A stretch of DNA of 64,000 nt from NCBI RefSeq assembly GCF_947502415.1, contig NZ_CANMZV010000004.1:62001-126000 (forward strand), read 5' to 3'. The notes beneath the pieces were generated by a model. It was not told where the DNA came from. It searched no databases and saw only the letters and a list, made by a program, of their open reading frames with translations. Below, piece by piece: positions 62,457-64,000 of this stretch. The translations under genes and the position numbers were made by a program. Every line of letters begins with the position of its first letter. Position 1 is the first letter of the stretch. The stretch is from an uncultured Photobacterium sp. GTDB lineage: Bacteria > Pseudomonadota > Gammaproteobacteria > Enterobacterales > Vibrionaceae.

Positions 62457-64000
62457 TTACTTGGCAGTTGCCGCTACTAATTTCTCTTCATCGGATTTTT
62501 TCAGGAAAGCGTATGTCACGCCGGTAACCAGCGTACCAGCCGCAATCGCAACCAGATACATCAGTACAGGTGTAATTGCATTCGGAATAAACAAAACAAA
62601 CAGACCACCGTGAGGTGCCATCAGCTTCGCACCGAACAACATTGAAAGCGCACCGGTCAGAGCACCACCCGCCATACAACTTGGGATAACTCGCATTGGA
62701 TCACGTGCCGCAAACGGAATTGCACCTTCAGAGATAAAGCACAAACCAAGCACAAATGATGCCTTGCCTGCTTCATTTTCACTTTCAGTAAACTTACGCT
62801 TGGCAAGGAATGTCGCCAGTCCCATACCCAGCGCAGGGACCATACCCGCCGCCATTACAGCAGCCATTGGCGCATAAGTCTGAGATGCCAGCAGGCCAAC
62901 ACCAAAGGTATATGCCGCTTTGTTTACCGGACCACCTAGATCGAAACACATCATGCTACCCAGAATCACACCCAGCAATACTGCATTGGCTGAACCCATG
63001 TTATTCAGGAACTCTGTCAGACCTGTCATCGCCGCAGATACCGGGCCACCAACCACATAAATCATGATAAGGCCGGTGATCAGGCTAGATGCCAGAGGAA
63101 TGATCAGAATTGGCTTCAGCGCTTCCATGGACTGAGGTAACTTCACATTATCAGCAACCATCTTGGCGCTGTAACCAGCCAGGAAGCCCGCCACGATACC
63201 ACCAAGGAAACCGGCACCGGTTGAACTCGCCAGCATACCGCCGATCAGACCCGGAGCCAGACCAGGACGATCTGCAATCGAGAATGCAATAAAACCGGCC
63301 AGAACTGGTACCATCAAGGCAAATGCCGAACCACCACCGATAGTCATCAGCGCCGCAGCCAGTGTGCCCTCTTCTTTAAATGCTTCGATACCGAAGACAA
63401 AAGACAGAGCAATTGCCAGACCACCCGCCACAACAAGTGGCAGCATGTGAGACACACCCGTCATCAGGTGCTTGTATGCACCAGTCTTTTCTTTCTTCTG
63501 ATCTTCAGCACTAGAAGATGCGCTTCCCTGATGCTGATAAACCGTTGCTGTTGCAAACGCTTTCTCCAGTTCCTGGCTTGTTTTCTTCAATGCCAAACCG
63601 GTGCTGGTTTTATACAGTTTCTTACCGTCAAAGCGAGATAAATCCACTTCAATATCAGCAGCAATCACAACCAGATCTGCCGCCGCGATTTCCTCTGCTG
63701 TCAGCTGGTTTTTCGCCCCTACAGATCCGCGGGTTTCAACCTTGATTTCATGTCCCTGACGCTTGCCTTCATCTTCCAGCGCTTCAGCAGCCATGAAAGT
63801 GTGAGCTACGCCGGTAGGACAGGCTGTAATAGCAACAATTTTCTTGGTACCGGTAGCAGTTACAGAAGTGACTTCTTTAACTTCGCTCAACAGAGTCGCT
63901 TCAACAACCGCCTTTTCCAGAAATGCTTTCGGATCAGTCAGGCATGCATCAATCGACGACTGATAAACCATCTTTCCTTTAAAACGGCAGGTATCGACGT
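62457..64000 (-). CDS. fruA: Fructose PTS EIIBC component, 5' end outside the window
   Basis: Takes up fructose with phosphorylation at C1. The frame continues through the right edge: codons upstream of the first visible ATG read DTCRFKGK, matching the first (degenerate) IIB domain of FruA (LNGKNVWLG in E. coli). IIB active site: VAITACPTGVAHTFMAAEAL with Cys and the P-loop. IIC part: HLMTGVSHMLPLVVAGGLAI, GLIGGMLASSTGAGFLGGI, FISEGAIPFAARDP. About 514 of roughly 565-580 residues are present. The fructose operon partners (fruK, fruB) would lie to the right. Confidence 0.95.
   Translation of the reverse strand, partial: VDTCRFKGKMVYQSSIDACLTDPKAFLEKAVVEATLLSEVKEVTSVTATGTKKIVAITACPTGVAHTFMAAEALEDEGKRQGHEIKVETRGSVGAKNQLTAEEIAAADLVVIAADIEVDLSRFDGKKLYKTSTGLALKKTSQELEKAFATATVYQHQGSASSSAEDQKKEKTGAYKHLMTGVSHMLPLVVAGGLAIALSFVFGIEAFKEEGTLAAALMTIGGGSAFALMVPVLAGFIAFSIADRPGLAPGLIGGMLASSTGAGFLGGIVAGFLAGYSAKMVADNVKLPQSMEALKPILIIPLASSLITGLIMIYVVGGPVSAAMTGLTEFLNNMGSANAVLLGVILGSMMCFDLGGPVNKAAYTFGVGLLASQTYAPMAAVMAAGMVPALGMGLATFLAKRKFTESENEAGKASFVLGLCFISEGAIPFAARDPMRVIPSCMAGGALTGALSMLFGAKLMAPHGGLFVLFIPNAITPVLMYLVAIAAGTLVTGVTYAFLKKSDEEKLVAATAK

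Overview
The window reads as a chromosomal segment of a marine gammaproteobacterium of the family Vibrionaceae, most likely Photobacterium or a close relative. This is inferred from the gene content (YajD-type HNH protein, DUF3802 and DUF3334 proteins, an N-terminally extended glyceraldehyde-3-phosphate dehydrogenase, a FadR-type fadL control region, PpsA/PpsR) and moderate GC content. No rRNA operon, complete insertion sequence, prophage or CRISPR array was seen. Most genes are core or housekeeping genes, interleaved with small accessory or decayed pieces.

Layout. 0-10 kb: 5' part of an OppA-like peptide-binding protein, CvfB-type S1 protein, an unknown two-TM protein, a WecH-like acyltransferase, a stand-alone and probably inactive PEP-synthase C-terminal barrel, a Trp-type DAHP synthase, YajQ, the serine transporter SdaC and a J-domain protein. 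10-15 kb: a truncated pirin, two tandem LpxL-type lipid A acyltransferases (a perfect heptanucleotide tandem array lies upstream of the second), a napE-napA deletion remnant next to a winged-helix gene, a site-2 protease and YajD. 16-21.7 kb: the most unusual block, an operon of a membrane-anchored repeat protein (DUF2760-like) and two divergent Hsp70s, with a strong terminator between the two Hsp70 genes and a hairpin at the next gene's ribosome site. 21.8-30 kb: an ABC-2 exporter pair, a small H-NS-N-terminus-like protein, tRNA-Pro(GGG) enclosed in its own long stem, a 58-residue zinc-ribbon protein, a CRP-controlled alanine/sodium symporter, DUF3802, a GGDEF remnant, a membrane-anchored glutaredoxin and DUF3334.

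30-45 kb: an exported ParB-like protein, YaiI, the ABC-F protein YbiT behind a leader terminator, the threonine degradation operon kbl-tdh with a divergent LysR regulator, a DUF4174 protein, MalZ, AnmK, an orphan toxin C-terminal nuclease domain overlapping an Imm49-like immunity gene, and the extended GAPDH. 45-64 kb: a lipoprotein carboxylesterase divergent from fadL with two FadR-like boxes between them, small proteins, a LysR/YdhR/membrane protein group, ppsA divergent from its regulator ppsR, a lipoprotein, a porin plus iron-siderophore-type ABC transporter, a membrane-anchored metzincin protease and the fructose PTS gene fruA, which runs off the right edge.

How the genes work together: threonine catabolism (kbl-tdh), serine and alanine/sodium uptake, gluconeogenic control (ppsA-ppsR, GAPDH), fatty-acid uptake with an esterase, and envelope functions (LpxL pair, acyltransferase, AnmK). 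The strongest candidates for poorly described biology are the DUF2760/Hsp70/Hsp70-DUF3731 operon, the orphan toxin-immunity pair, the tRNA-in-a-terminator arrangement and the leader terminator of ybiT. All functional assignments come from reading motifs and remembered family sequences; no database search was run.
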